A DNA stretch of 64,000 nt from Streptomyces sp. TLI_171 (GCF_003610255.1 NZ_RAPS01000001.1:5359001-5423000), one strand, 5' to 3'; counted from the stretch's first letter, positions 42,558 to 53,044 are shown. Program-made: numbers and translations. Notes: generated by a model not told the origin, from the sequence alone.

Positions 42558-43115
42558 GCAACTCCTTGGTGCGAGCTGGTCACAGGCTGGTCGCGGCGCC
42601 GTCCGCCGGGGTCACCGGTGCGTCCGTCGTCGTTCCCGCACCGTATCCTGACGGCGGACAGGAGCCGCCGGGGGGCGTCCGCCACCTATGGAGCACCCCG
42701 AACGGTCCCACGACACAGCGGGCACCCCGGGTGCCGACCGCAGACCGCCGATGGACCGTCGGCCCGCGGCCGGGTCAGACCGGACGCCCGCCGGGTAGGC
42801 GTGACCTGGGGCAGGTGTGGTGCGTTCAACCTGCGGAACGCAGCCGCCCGAACCGGCACAGCCGGGCTCGCAGCGGCCCGGCCGACGGTGTCGGGCACCG
42901 GCCACGCGTCGTTCGACCCGGTGCCGCCGGGCCTCGAACGACCCCGGAGTCCGGGCCCGGGCACCACCCTGGCCGGGGCGGGGCACCGGCGATCCGGTCC
43001 CGCCCGTGTCAGAGCCGCGTGTTCCGGCGGCAGAGCAGCACAGTCCGCGATCGAGCATGCTCGCGGCCGGCCGAACCCGCGTCAGCGGTCGTCCGGTCGA
43101 GGGGAGGAGAGCCTG
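42558..43115. other. GC-rich gap without convincing gene
   Basis: 558 nt between divergent genes. A short frame from ATG 42688 (36 codons, MEHPERSHDTAG) ends early and lacks a ribosome-binding site. Other frames are Arg/Pro/Gly-rich. Promoters for both flanking genes must lie here, and the next gene's GGGAGGAG site lies at 43102-43109. Confidence 0.45.
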
Positions 43116-43219
43116 GTGACCGACTCGAGGCCACCCCACGCCGCGGCACAACCGCTGCCGCCCACCAACCCGCCCGCCTCCGGTGACGCCCCCGCCCCCC
43201 CGGGGCACCGGCTCCCGCT

Positions 43220-45943
43220 GTGCCGCCGCGCCCCACCAGCTCGCCCGACCCCCGCCCGACTACGCCGCCCTACGGCACCCGCACCGGCCCCGTCCCCGGG
43301 ACGCCCGGAGCAGGCCCGGCGGTTCCCGGCGCCCCGTACCCGCCAGCCGGGGGCATTCCGCCGCGCGGCACCCCGCCCTACGGCGGGGGCACTCCTCCGT
43401 ACGGCACCGCGCCCTACGGCACCCCGCCGCACGGCACACCCTTCAACGGTCTGACCACGAGCACGCCGTACGCCCCGGGTGCGACGCCGCCCCCCGGCAC
43501 CTCCGCGCCCGGCGCACCGTACCTGCCCGGTGGGACACCGCCCTACGGCACCGCAGCCCGCCCGGCCGGTGGTTTCCCGGCGGCCCCGGGCTTCCCGGCC
43601 GGTGCTCGTTCGGGTGCGCCGCGGACCGACCACCCGTCAGCTCCCGCCGGTGCACCGAGTGGTGCGCCCGCCGCCCGGTCGGAGCAGGTGGCGGGGGCGG
43701 CCGCCCCCGGTCCGGCCCGTCAGCCGGGGCCGGCGGCAGCGCCGCGCCAGCAGCCGTCCGCGGCGCACGACGTGCTGTGCATCAACGCCCCGGGTCTGGC
43801 GGCTTCCGGGCCGGACGGCCAACTGCGCGGGCAGGGGCTGCACGGCTTCTTCCGGCACGGGGTGCGGGCGCTGGCCCGGATGGAGCTGCGGCTGGGCGGA
43901 ATCGAGCCGTTGCCGCTCCAAGGGACCCTGACGTCCGCGGCGGCGGCCCGCTTCGTCGGCTCGGTCCGGGTGCCGGGAGACCTCGACCCGGACCCGGCGC
44001 TGACCGTCGAACGGCTGCGGCACGCCGACGGCGCGGAGACGGTGACGGTCCGGAACACCGGCGCACGGCCGGCCCGGCTCCCGCTGGAGATCGCGATCGG
44101 TACCGACCTGGGTCTGCTCGTCGACCTGGCGGCCGGCCGGCGGTCGGCCGACCTGCCGGGCCAGGTCCAGTCCTCCGGTCTGCGCTGGGTCGGCCAGGGG
44201 CGCGCCGCCACGGTCAGCGCCCGGCCCTCGCCGCACGCGGTGCTGGCCGGCGCCGGCGTGCTGCGCTGGGACTTGGAGATCCAGCCGGGCGCCCGGTGGT
44301 CCGTCGACCTCCGGGTGGAGCTGGAGACCCCGGTGACCACTCGGCCGCCGACCGGCCGCGGCCCCGGTGTTCCGCTGCCCTGGTCCGAGCCGGAGATCCG
44401 CGCCGACGACCGCCGCGCCGCCCGTCTGGTCACCCGCGCCCTGGACTCGCTGGGCGGCCTGCTGCTCGCGGACGCGGACCGCCCCACCGACCTGTACACC
44501 GCCTCCGGTGCCCCCTGGCGGTTCGGCCTCACTGCCGCCGACTCGCTCTGGGCGGCCCGGATGACGTTGCCGCTCGGCACCAGGCTGGCCGCCGGCACCC
44601 TCCGCGCACTGGCCCGCCGCCAGCATCTCGCCGCCGCCCCACCCGCGGCCGCGCCGCCCCGACCGGCCGAGGCCGGTGCCTCGGGTGACGGTGCGTCACT
44701 CCCCGAGGGCGGCAGTACTCCGACCGGGCCGCTGGCCGGCAGCCCCCCGGGCCCGGGCAGTGCACCGACCGCGGCCGCCAGCAGCCCCGGCGGCGGATCG
44801 AGCGGAGGGCCGGGTCCGGAGGCCGGCTCGGCCGCGCAGGCGATGGACGGGGTGATTCCGGGCCCGCTGAGGCACGGCGGCCCCGAGCTCCCGGCCAGTT
44901 GCACGGCGACCGAAGCGACCCTGCTGTTCGTCACCGTGCTTGCGGAAGCGTGGCGTTGGGGCCTCCCCCGGGCCGAGGTCGTGGAGCTGCTGCCAGCGGC
45001 TGAGCGCGCCCTGGGTGCGCTGCGTGCCGCGGTCGCGGAGGGCCCGGACGGGCCGGTCGGTTTCGTCACCGACTTCGGGCGGTCGCCGGAGGAGCGGGCC
45101 GCACGCCCCGGCCCGGCCAGATGCGAGGTCCAGGCGCAGGCGCACCGTGCCGCGCTCCAGGGCGCCGACCTACTGGAGGCCTTCGACCGTCCGGGCGCCG
45201 CCCAGTGGCGCAGCTGGGCCGCCGAGCTGAGGGAACGCTTCCGCGAGCAGTTCTGGATCGACGACCTGTCCGGGGGCCGTCCGGCTGCGGCGCTGCTCGC
45301 TCCGGACCGTCCGGTGCCGGCGATCGCCTCCACCCTGGTGCACCTGTTCGACGTGGGCCTCGCGGCCGAGGGCGAGCTGCACGAGGGCCTGCTCGACCGC
45401 GAGCAGACCAGGTTGCTCGCCCAGCGGTTGGTGACGCCCGAGCTCGACTGCGGCTGGGGCCTGCGGACGCTGAGCGCGAAGTCCCCCCGGTTCAACCCGC
45501 TCGGCCACCGCAGCGGCACGGTCCGGGTCCAGGAGACCGCGCTCGCGGTCAGCGGTCTGGTGGACGCCGGGTTCGAGCGCGAGGCGGAGATACTTCTGGA
45601 GGGACTGCTGGAGGCGTCCGCCCACTTCGACGGCCGACTGCCCGAGATGTACGCCGGTGAGCAGAAGGTCGCCGACTGCCCGCCGGTGCCGCATCCGGCA
45701 GCCTGTCGCCCGGCCGCGGTGTCCGCGGCGGCGGCCGTGCACCTGGTGCTCTCGCTGGCGGGTGTCCGGCCTGACGTGCCGTCGGGCCGGGTGGCCACCC
45801 GGCCGGCCAGCACCGCGCCGCTGGGAGCTCTGGAACTTACCGGCCTGCGGGTGGCCGGCGAGCCGTTCTCGGTCCGGGTCAGCCGGATCGGCGTCGCCGT
45901 CGTGGAGGAGGCCCCCTCGTTCCTGCAACTCGCCGCCAGCTGA
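43220..45943 (+). CDS. glycogen-debranching-type protein with long proline-rich N-terminus
   Basis: 907 residues as read from GTG 43220. Residues 1-175 are low-complexity (TPPYG, PYGTPP repeats). The N-terminal debranching domain (HDVLCINAPGLAASGPDGQL, LHGFFRHGVRALARMELRLG) and an (alpha/alpha)6-barrel part (LQGADLLEAFDRPGAAQWRS, LTPELDCGWGLRTL-like RLVTPELDCGWGLRTLSA, LPEMYAGEQ) fit the amylo-alpha-1,6-glucosidase-like family seen in Streptomyces. No ribosome-binding site precedes GTG 43220. A strong GGGAGGAG site with GTG 43116 lies in another frame that joins this one if a single C is added to a C7 run at 43195-43201, so the true 5' end is probably there. The sugar substrate is inferred. 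Confidence 0.72.
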   Translation: MPPRPTSSPDPRPTTPPYGTRTGPVPGTPGAGPAVPGAPYPPAGGIPPRGTPPYGGGTPPYGTAPYGTPPHGTPFNGLTTSTPYAPGATPPPGTSAPGAPYLPGGTPPYGTAARPAGGFPAAPGFPAGARSGAPRTDHPSAPAGAPSGAPAARSEQVAGAAAPGPARQPGPAAAPRQQPSAAHDVLCINAPGLAASGPDGQLRGQGLHGFFRHGVRALARMELRLGGIEPLPLQGTLTSAAAARFVGSVRVPGDLDPDPALTVERLRHADGAETVTVRNTGARPARLPLEIAIGTDLGLLVDLAAGRRSADLPGQVQSSGLRWVGQGRAATVSARPSPHAVLAGAGVLRWDLEIQPGARWSVDLRVELETPVTTRPPTGRGPGVPLPWSEPEIRADDRRAARLVTRALDSLGGLLLADADRPTDLYTASGAPWRFGLTAADSLWAARMTLPLGTRLAAGTLRALARRQHLAAAPPAAAPPRPAEAGASGDGASLPEGGSTPTGPLAGSPPGPGSAPTAAASSPGGGSSGGPGPEAGSAAQAMDGVIPGPLRHGGPELPASCTATEATLLFVTVLAEAWRWGLPRAEVVELLPAAERALGALRAAVAEGPDGPVGFVTDFGRSPEERAARPGPARCEVQAQAHRAALQGADLLEAFDRPGAAQWRSWAAELRERFREQFWIDDLSGGRPAAALLAPDRPVPAIASTLVHLFDVGLAAEGELHEGLLDREQTRLLAQRLVTPELDCGWGLRTLSAKSPRFNPLGHRSGTVRVQETALAVSGLVDAGFEREAEILLEGLLEASAHFDGRLPEMYAGEQKVADCPPVPHPAACRPAAVSAAAAVHLVLSLAGVRPDVPSGRVATRPASTAPLGALELTGLRVAGEPFSVRVSRIGVAVVEEAPSFLQLAAS

Positions 45944-46068
45944 CCGTCCGTCGCGGCGGCTCGCCACGTCCCGCGGGGTCGGCCCCCGTCTGCCCCGGTA
46001 AGGGCGATCCGTGGCCCGGCCGCGGCGGGGCGGGGCAGGCGAGGGCGGGACAGCGCTGCGGTCTGTGA

Positions 46069-46090
46069 TTATCGTCAGAGAGACGACTAA
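46069..46090. promoter_or_regulatory. candidate NrtR-type operator
   Basis: From TTATCGTC through AGAGA to GACGACTAA, the arms pair with one unmatched base. The repeat lies 11 bp before the start codon of the Nudix regulator, fitting autoregulation. Confidence 0.5.
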
Positions 46091-46100
46091 GATCGACGCC

Positions 46101-46859
46101 ATGTCGCGTTATGACCCGTCGGCCTTCCCCCCGTTCGCAGTCACGGTTGACCTCGTGGTGCTGACGGTCCGCGACCATGAGCTGTGCGCGCTGCTGGTGA
46201 AGCGCGGCGAGGCGCCGTTCCAGGGCTACTGGGCCCTGCCGGGCGGGTTCGTCCGGCAGGACGAGGGGCTCGCCGACGCGGCGTCCCGCGAGCTGGCCGA
46301 AGAGACCGGGCTGCGCGCCCAGTCGTTCCCCGGTCGGTCTCCGGCCGAGCCGACCCCGGCCGGGGCGCACCTGGAGCAGTTGGCCACTTACGGCCACCCC
46401 CAGCGCGACCCGCGGATGCGGGTGGTGAGCGTCGCGTACCTGGTGCTCGCCCCGGACCTGCCCTCGCCCCGCGCGGGCGGCGACGCAAGCAGCGCCCGGT
46501 GGGCGCCGGTGAGCGAGCTGCTCGGCGAGGAGCCCCACGACGGCGTGCTGCTCGCGTTCGACCACGGCCAGATCCTGGCCGACGGCGTGGAGCGGGCCCG
46601 GTCGAAGATCGAGTACTCCTCGCTGGCCACCGCCTTCTGCCCCCCGGAGTTCACCGTCGGGGAGCTGCGCCGGGTGTACGAAGCAGTGTGGGGCGTGGTG
46701 CTCGACCCGCGGAACTTCCACCGCAAGGTCACCGGCACCCCGGGCTTCCTGCTGCCCTCCGGCGGAACGACGACCCGTCAGGGCGGCCGCCCTGCCCAGC
46801 TGTTCACCGCTGGCGGCGCGACCGTCCTCAACCCGCCGATGCTCCGCCCTGAAGCCTGA
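46101..46859 (+). CDS. Nudix hydrolase/NrtR-like transcriptional regulator
   Basis: 252 residues. The N-terminal Nudix domain has an intact Nudix box: GGFVRQDEGLADAASRELAE followed by ETGL (GX5EX7REUXEEXGU; about residues 43-66). The C-terminal part (about 160-225) resembles the winged helix of NrtR regulators of NAD metabolism (SSLATAFCPPEFTVGELRRV, LDPRNFHRKV). NrtR proteins bind ADP-ribose through the Nudix fold, and some retain hydrolase ability; the intact box suggests this one may hydrolyse. ATG 46101 is chosen because homology starts at residue 5. An inverted repeat sits directly upstream. Confidence 0.78.
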   Translation: MSRYDPSAFPPFAVTVDLVVLTVRDHELCALLVKRGEAPFQGYWALPGGFVRQDEGLADAASRELAEETGLRAQSFPGRSPAEPTPAGAHLEQLATYGHPQRDPRMRVVSVAYLVLAPDLPSPRAGGDASSARWAPVSELLGEEPHDGVLLAFDHGQILADGVERARSKIEYSSLATAFCPPEFTVGELRRVYEAVWGVVLDPRNFHRKVTGTPGFLLPSGGTTTRQGGRPAQLFTAGGATVLNPPMLRPEA

Positions 46860-46885
46860 AGCCTGAAGCCTGAAGCCGGAAGCCT
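46848..46885. repeat. 7-bp tandem repeat over the stop codon
   Basis: The unit CCTGAAG occurs about five times in a row, the last ones with one change (CCGGAAG). The first complete unit contains the TGA stop of the Nudix gene (GAA GCC TGA). Confidence 0.75.
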
Positions 46886-47135
46886 GGCGCCCCGTCCGGC
46901 GTCCGGCGGCCGTCGACACGGGCCGGATCGAGTCCGTTGATGCGGGCGGGTGGTGACGGTCCGTGAGATCGGCGTCAGCGGCGCGAGAGGGCTGTCCCCT
47001 GTTCGGGTGAGGTCCGCGCTAACACCGTCAACGACCCATCCGGAATGCCTGGTTTCGCCGCTTCCGCGTCCTACTGTGCAGGCTCAGGCCAGGCGGACAC
47101 CGCCGGTCTGTCGGCGGGCGAGGAAGCGGGCGGCG

Positions 47136-48980
47136 ATGATCCAGATCACCGGACTGACCAAGGCGTACGGCCGGGGACGCCCCCCGGCGGTGCTGGATCT
47201 GACGTTCGATGTCCGCCCGGGGATGGTCACCGCCCTGCTGGGGGACGAGGGTTCGGGCAAGTCCACCGTGCTGCGGCTGATGGTGGAGCTTGAGCGCGGT
47301 CACGGCCTCACCCTGTTCGACGGCCGCACGTACCGCCGGATCAGCCGCCCCGAGCGGGAGATCGGCGTCCTGCTGCCGTCCGCCCGGCCCGAGGCCGGAC
47401 ACCCGGGCATGCGGGCCCGGGCCCACCTGCGGATGCTGGCCGGCTCGATCGGCGTCCCGGCCCGGCGGGCCGACGACCTGCTGGAGCAGACCCGGCTCGC
47501 AGCGGTCGCCGACCACCGCATCAGCACGTTCTCACCCGGCATGCACCGTCGGCTCGCCCTGGCGGCCGCGCTGCTCGGCGACCCCTCGACGGTGCTGCTC
47601 GACGACCCCACCGAGGGACTGTCGCCGCGCAACGAGGAGTGGTTCCACGCCTTCCTGCGCTCATTCGCGGTGGCGGGCGGCACCGTCCTGATGAGCACCC
47701 GCGGCCCGGACGAGGCCGCCGCGCTCGCCGACCGGGTGATCACCCTGGACGCCGGTCGGCTGATCGCCGACCAGCCGGCAGTGGAGTTCCGGCGCACCAG
47801 GGTGCACCCCGAGGTCCAGGTCCGCGGCCCGCAGATGGCCCGGCTCGCGGACCTGCTGGTCGCCCAGGGCGCCCAGGTCCGGCGGGACGGCGGCGCGGGC
47901 CTCGCGGTCAGTGGCGTCGGCCGCACCGAGATCGGCGAACTCGCCTACCGGCACGGCATCCTGCTGCACGAACTGGCCGACCGGGTGGTGCGCCGTCCGG
48001 TCTCCTACCCGTCCTCCCTGCCCAGCGGCTCGGGCCGATCCGGCCAGGTGTCGGTCCGGACGGCTCGTCAGAACCCGGACGAGCAACCGCAGATCGCCCC
48101 CGGCGCGCCCGGCCTGAGCGCCGTCGGCCGCCCCGCCGGTCCGGAGTCCGAGCGTCCGCTCGACCACCGCGGGCTCCAGGCCGGCCGCTGGGCCGCCGCC
48201 GCCCTCACGCCCGACCCGTCCGCCCCGGCCCGGTCGGGACCAGGTCCGGAGGCCCAGGCCCAGCCCGGTCCGGCCGTCCCAGGCCCGGCGTCGCCCGCCG
48301 CCCAGGTTCCTCCCGACTCCGTCGACCTGACCCGGCACACCGCTCGCGGAGCTTCCGCGCTCAGCCGGACAGCACCCCGGACGGAGCCCAGGAGCGAGCC
48401 CACGACCGTGCCCCGGACGGAGCCCAGGGACGAGCCCCGGACGGAGCCCAGGGACGAGCCCCGGACGGAGCCCAGGGACGAGCCCCGGACGGAGTCCAGG
48501 GCAGAGGCGCGGCCGGAGCCGGTAGCAGCGCCGACGTCGAAGGCGAGGCAGAGCGGCGCAGTCACGGCACCGCGTCCGGCCGTTCCCGCCCCGGCGGTGG
48601 TCGACACCGAGCACCTGGCCGCCAACCCCACCGACGCGGAACTCCTGACGCCCGCCCGGATCGGGGGACTCGCCCCCCGGCCGGCGGCCCCAGCCCCATC
48701 ACGTGCACCTGCACCGACCCCGGTGCCGGCATCGACCGCCGCCCAGGGGCCCGACGTCCGCCCGCGCCCGACCGACACCGCCGAACTGCGCCCGGCAAGC
48801 CCCGCCGCCCCGGCCGCCGCCGGCAGGACACGCGAGCTGCAGCCCGGCTCAGCAACAGCAACGACAGCAACAACGGCAACAGCAACAACGGCAACAGCAA
48901 CATCAGCAACATCAACGGCAGCGACCGCCGAGGAGTCCGCGCGGCCGAGCGTCGTCGGCGACGAGAACGGGAGTGAGTGA
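47136..48980 (+). CDS. ABC transporter ATP-binding protein with long low-complexity tail
   Basis: 614 residues. The ATPase domain (1-230) has Walker A GDEGSGKSTVLRL (about residue 38) and Walker B VLLDDPTEGLSPR (about 155). The signature loop is unusual (FSPGMHRRLALAAA instead of LSGGQ). The usual switch His is missing (LMSTRGPDEAAAL). After about residue 300 comes a 310-residue disordered Pro/Ala/Arg-rich tail with PRTEPRDE repeats and Thr/Ala runs. ATG 47136 starts the ATPase domain; an AGGA lies about 11 nt upstream. Its stop overlaps the following permease start, so the two form an exporter. Substrate unknown. Confidence 0.82.
   Translation: MIQITGLTKAYGRGRPPAVLDLTFDVRPGMVTALLGDEGSGKSTVLRLMVELERGHGLTLFDGRTYRRISRPEREIGVLLPSARPEAGHPGMRARAHLRMLAGSIGVPARRADDLLEQTRLAAVADHRISTFSPGMHRRLALAAALLGDPSTVLLDDPTEGLSPRNEEWFHAFLRSFAVAGGTVLMSTRGPDEAAALADRVITLDAGRLIADQPAVEFRRTRVHPEVQVRGPQMARLADLLVAQGAQVRRDGGAGLAVSGVGRTEIGELAYRHGILLHELADRVVRRPVSYPSSLPSGSGRSGQVSVRTARQNPDEQPQIAPGAPGLSAVGRPAGPESERPLDHRGLQAGRWAAAALTPDPSAPARSGPGPEAQAQPGPAVPGPASPAAQVPPDSVDLTRHTARGASALSRTAPRTEPRSEPTTVPRTEPRDEPRTEPRDEPRTEPRDEPRTESRAEARPEPVAAPTSKARQSGAVTAPRPAVPAPAVVDTEHLAANPTDAELLTPARIGGLAPRPAAPAPSRAPAPTPVPASTAAQGPDVRPRPTDTAELRPASPAAPAAAGRTRELQPGSATATTATTATATTATATSATSTAATAEESARPSVVGDENGSE
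48411..48502. repeat. 24-bp coding tandem repeat
   Basis: Units starting at 48411, 48435, 48459 and (partial) 48483 read CCCCGGACGGAGCCCAGGGA plus four more bases each, encoding the octapeptide PRTEPRDE in the ABC ATPase tail. Confidence 0.85.
48853..48930. repeat. AACAGCAAC-type repeat tract, AT-richer than its surroundings
   Basis: Repeated CAACAGCAACAACGG-like trinucleotide and hexanucleotide units encode an Ala/Thr run (ATATTATTATATTATATSAT) near the end of the ABC ATPase gene. Base composition departs sharply from the window average. Confidence 0.8.
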
Positions 48981-49830
48981 GAGCGTGCGGGTGGTGGCGA
49001 GTGAGATGCGTCGGCTGCGCGGGGTGCGCTCCACGTGGGTGGTGGTCGCGGCGGCGGTGGTGCTGAACGCGGCGGTGGCGGCGGTCTCGGCACAGCGTCT
49101 CCCGGCCGGGGAGTTGGCGGTGCCGGACGCGGTGCGGTCGGCGGCCGCGGTGGTCCCGCTGCTGCCGCTCCCGCTCACCGCGTTGGCAGCGGCGGTGCTC
49201 GGCGCGCTGTCGTACAGCAGCGAGATGCGCTGGCCGGGCCTGCCCGCAGCCCGGGTGGCCCTGCGTCGGCGGTGGGGGTCGCTGGTCGCGAAACTGGTGG
49301 TGGTCGGCGCGGCGGCGGTCCTGCTGGCGGTGGTCACGCTCGGGCTGAACCTTCTCGCGGTCCGGCTGGCCCTGCCCGCGGGAGTGTCCGCGTCCGCGGT
49401 GTTCGATCTGCCACAGCTCTCCCAACTGACGCACCCGGGGCGGCTGTTGGACCAGTCGGGCGGCCTGCTCGGGACGGGCGGGATCGGTCGGCCGCTGCTG
49501 GCGTTCCTCGTGCTGTCGGTGGTCGGCGGCTGGGCGGGCCTGCTGCTCACCTCGCTGGTGCGCAGCGCCGTCGCGGGCATCCTGCTGACCGGCGCGCTGC
49601 CCGCCCTGTTGGAGCCCACCGCCGGCCTGGTGCTGCACCGTTCGGGCCTCAACTGGCCGGTCTGGGTCCGGGAGTTGCTGCCGTTCCAGTACGGCCTGAA
49701 CTGGGTCCGCAGCACCACGGACCGGACCGCGGCCGCCCTGGACGGCACGGTGATGGTCGCCCTCCTGGTCCCTGCCGCCGTGCTGGTGCTCGCCGCGGTG
49801 CTGGCCCAACTGCGCCGCCGCGCCCTCTGA
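48973..49830 (+). CDS. ABC transporter permease (ABC-2-like)
   Basis: 285 residues with about six hydrophobic spans: VVVAAAVVLNAAVAAV near the N-terminus, SAAAVVPLLPLPLTALAAAV, LVVVGAAAVLLAVVTLGLNL, LLAFLVLSVVGGWAGLLLTS, SAVAGILLTGALPAL and a last span MVALLVPAAVLVLAAVLA. The layout matches ABC-2-type export permeases with a cytoplasmic N-terminus (VRVVASEMRRLRGVRSTW). GTG 48973 overlaps the ATPase stop by 8 nt; GTG 48985 is an alternative. With the upstream ATPase it forms a two-component exporter. Substrate unknown. Confidence 0.8.
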   Translation: MSESVRVVASEMRRLRGVRSTWVVVAAAVVLNAAVAAVSAQRLPAGELAVPDAVRSAAAVVPLLPLPLTALAAAVLGALSYSSEMRWPGLPAARVALRRRWGSLVAKLVVVGAAAVLLAVVTLGLNLLAVRLALPAGVSASAVFDLPQLSQLTHPGRLLDQSGGLLGTGGIGRPLLAFLVLSVVGGWAGLLLTSLVRSAVAGILLTGALPALLEPTAGLVLHRSGLNWPVWVRELLPFQYGLNWVRSTTDRTAAALDGTVMVALLVPAAVLVLAAVLAQLRRRAL

Positions 49831-49835
49831 CTGAC

Positions 49836-49953
49836 CTCGCCCTCCCACGAACCGCGCCCTCCGACGGGCCGCGCCCTCCGACTGATCACGCCCTCCGACC
49901 GGCCGCACCCTCCGACCGGCCACGCCCTCCGATCGACCGCACTCTCCGACACC
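49836..49953. repeat. 18-bp tandem repeat after the exporter operon
   Basis: About six to seven imperfect copies of a unit like CGCGCCCTCCGACGGGCC follow each other with an 18-bp period right after the permease stop. It is noncoding on the plus strand. Confidence 0.8.
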
Positions 49954-50074
49954 CCCGGCGCGCCACTCGCACACCCCGCCGCACCGCGGCAGCCGAAATG
50001 GTGACGGTGTGGCAGCTGAGCTTGGGGTGACTGAAGGGAAAAGCGACCATGATGACCGGTTTGCCCATTTCCAG

Positions 50075-50097
50075 CTGATAAGAAGTCAATTATCCAG
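50075..50097. promoter_or_regulatory. possible FadR-family operator or promoter element
   Basis: CTGATAA and TTATCCAG are imperfect inverted arms about 8 nt apart in the AT-richer 50030-50100 stretch, roughly 80 bp before the GntR-family gene. Proposed from position only. Confidence 0.3.
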
Positions 50098-50174
50098 GGG
50101 CGACCGATCACCCTTTCGTGTGCTTTTCAGGAGAATGCTCAAGGCGGCTCCGCCGATCGCCGACAAAGGATGGC

Positions 50175-51047
50175 GTGAGTACCCTTGCGCACCCCACCGT
50201 GACCGCCGCTCGCCAGGCCGAGTCGATCTCCGCCTCCGAGCTGGACCGTTTCCCGTACGCCGACCGTCCGGCCCCGCCCGCACCTCGCTGGGAGGGGGCG
50301 GAGAGCGATCTCGCCCGAGCGGGTCGGAAGACCACCAGCAGCCGCGGCCGCGGCCTGCACGGCCAGCTGGTCCAGCAGCTCGGCCAGATGATCGTCTCCG
50401 GCGACCTGGGCGCCGACCGCCCGCTGGTGCCGGAGGAGATCGGCCAGCGCTTCGAGGTCTCCCGCACCGTGGTGCGCGAGTCGCTCCGGGTGCTGGAGGC
50501 CAAGGGCCTGGTCTCGGCCCGGCCGAACGTCGGCACCCGGGTCCGCCCGGTGAGCGACTGGAACCTGCTGGACCCCGACATCATCGAATGGCGCGCCTTC
50601 GGGCCTCAGCGCGACGAGCAGCGCCGGGAGCTGTTCGAACTGCGCTGGGCGATCGAACCGCTGGCCGCGCGCCTCGCCGCCGGTCACGGCCGGGAGGACG
50701 TCCAGCACCGGCTGGTCGAGCTCACCGAGATCATGGGCCACGCCGGCAGCCAGGGCGACCTGGTCAGCTACGGCCGGGCCGACGCCGAACTGCACGGCCT
50801 GGTGCTGCAGATGGCCGGGAACCGGATGCTGGAGCACCTGTCCGGGATCGTGGCCAACGCGCTCCAGGTCTCCGGCGGCTCCGGCACCACCTGCGAGCGC
50901 CCGTCGGAGTCGGCGGTCAGCCTGCACAGCCGTCTGGTGGACGCGCTGGGCACCGGCGACGGCACCGCCGCCGAGGCCGCCGTCCGCGCCCTGCTCACCG
51001 TCCACCCGGACATCGAGCACGCGGTCCCCGCCCCGCGCGAGCACTGA
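50175..51047 (+). CDS. GntR-family transcriptional regulator, FadR/FCD subgroup
   Basis: 290 residues. About 60 residues of flexible N-terminus precede a winged helix (LHGQLVQQLGQMIVSGDLG, VPEEIGQRFEVSRTVVRESL, VLEAKGLVSARPNVGTRV). The FCD ligand domain (about 135-275) has FELRWAIEPLAARLAA, and the metal-type residues are carried by YGRADAELHGLVLQMAGN and SAVSLHSRLVDALGTGDG. GTG 50175 is chosen with AAGGA at 50166-50170. Members of this subgroup usually sense small carboxylates or sugar acids; no obvious target gene lies next to it. It lies upstream of hrdB on the same strand, 368 nt away. Confidence 0.85.
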   Translation: MSTLAHPTVTAARQAESISASELDRFPYADRPAPPAPRWEGAESDLARAGRKTTSSRGRGLHGQLVQQLGQMIVSGDLGADRPLVPEEIGQRFEVSRTVVRESLRVLEAKGLVSARPNVGTRVRPVSDWNLLDPDIIEWRAFGPQRDEQRRELFELRWAIEPLAARLAAGHGREDVQHRLVELTEIMGHAGSQGDLVSYGRADAELHGLVLQMAGNRMLEHLSGIVANALQVSGGSGTTCERPSESAVSLHSRLVDALGTGDGTAAEAAVRALLTVHPDIEHAVPAPREH

Positions 51048-51415
51048 GCAGCCCGCCGGACGCCGCTCGCCCCGGATGGCCCTTCTGCTGCTCGTACCCG
51101 CAGCCGGGGGGCCATCGGCGCAGTGCCGCCCATCGGCGCCGAGGCGCTCCGGGCCCCGCGGATAGGCCGCTCGGGGCAGCCCGTACCGGCCGTCGGGTGG
51201 TGTGACGGGCGCCACGACGGGCATGCGTAACACTTGAGGGGCGGCAGCGATGTGTACGGAGCGGAAGCAGCTCCGGAATAACCACCACGAGCCAGATGGC
51301 TGTGTTGGTCCGCGGCGCTGCTGCCGTCCTGCAGACCCCGGTCACGGTCCACCCCGCTCGAGCAGTCGGGTGACCGGTACGGGTTCGTGTCCACTCATCG
51401 TCCGAGAGGTTGTTC
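51048..51415 (+). promoter_or_regulatory. hrdB upstream region
   Basis: 368 nt without a gene. hrdB promoters must lie here. A GGAAT at 51275-51279 looks like half of a sigma-R-type site, but GTT is 24 nt away, not 18, so I do not assign it. The hrdB ribosome-binding site GAGAGG lies at 51404-51409. Confidence 0.5.

Positions 51416-53044
<1,629 letters not shown>

Noticed and set aside
42688..42798. Short frame MEHPERSHDTAG... upstream of the debranching gene
   Set aside because: Only 36 codons, no ribosome-binding site, composition like the surrounding noncoding sequence.
42612..43208. Minus-strand frame in the 42.6-43.2 kb gap
   Set aside because: Arg/Gly/Pro-rich, no domain-like segment, no ribosome-binding site; overlaps the probable start of the debranching gene.
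51275..51305. Sigma-R-type promoter for hrdB (GGAAT)
   Set aside because: The nearest GTT is 24 nt downstream, not the expected 18, so spacing does not fit.
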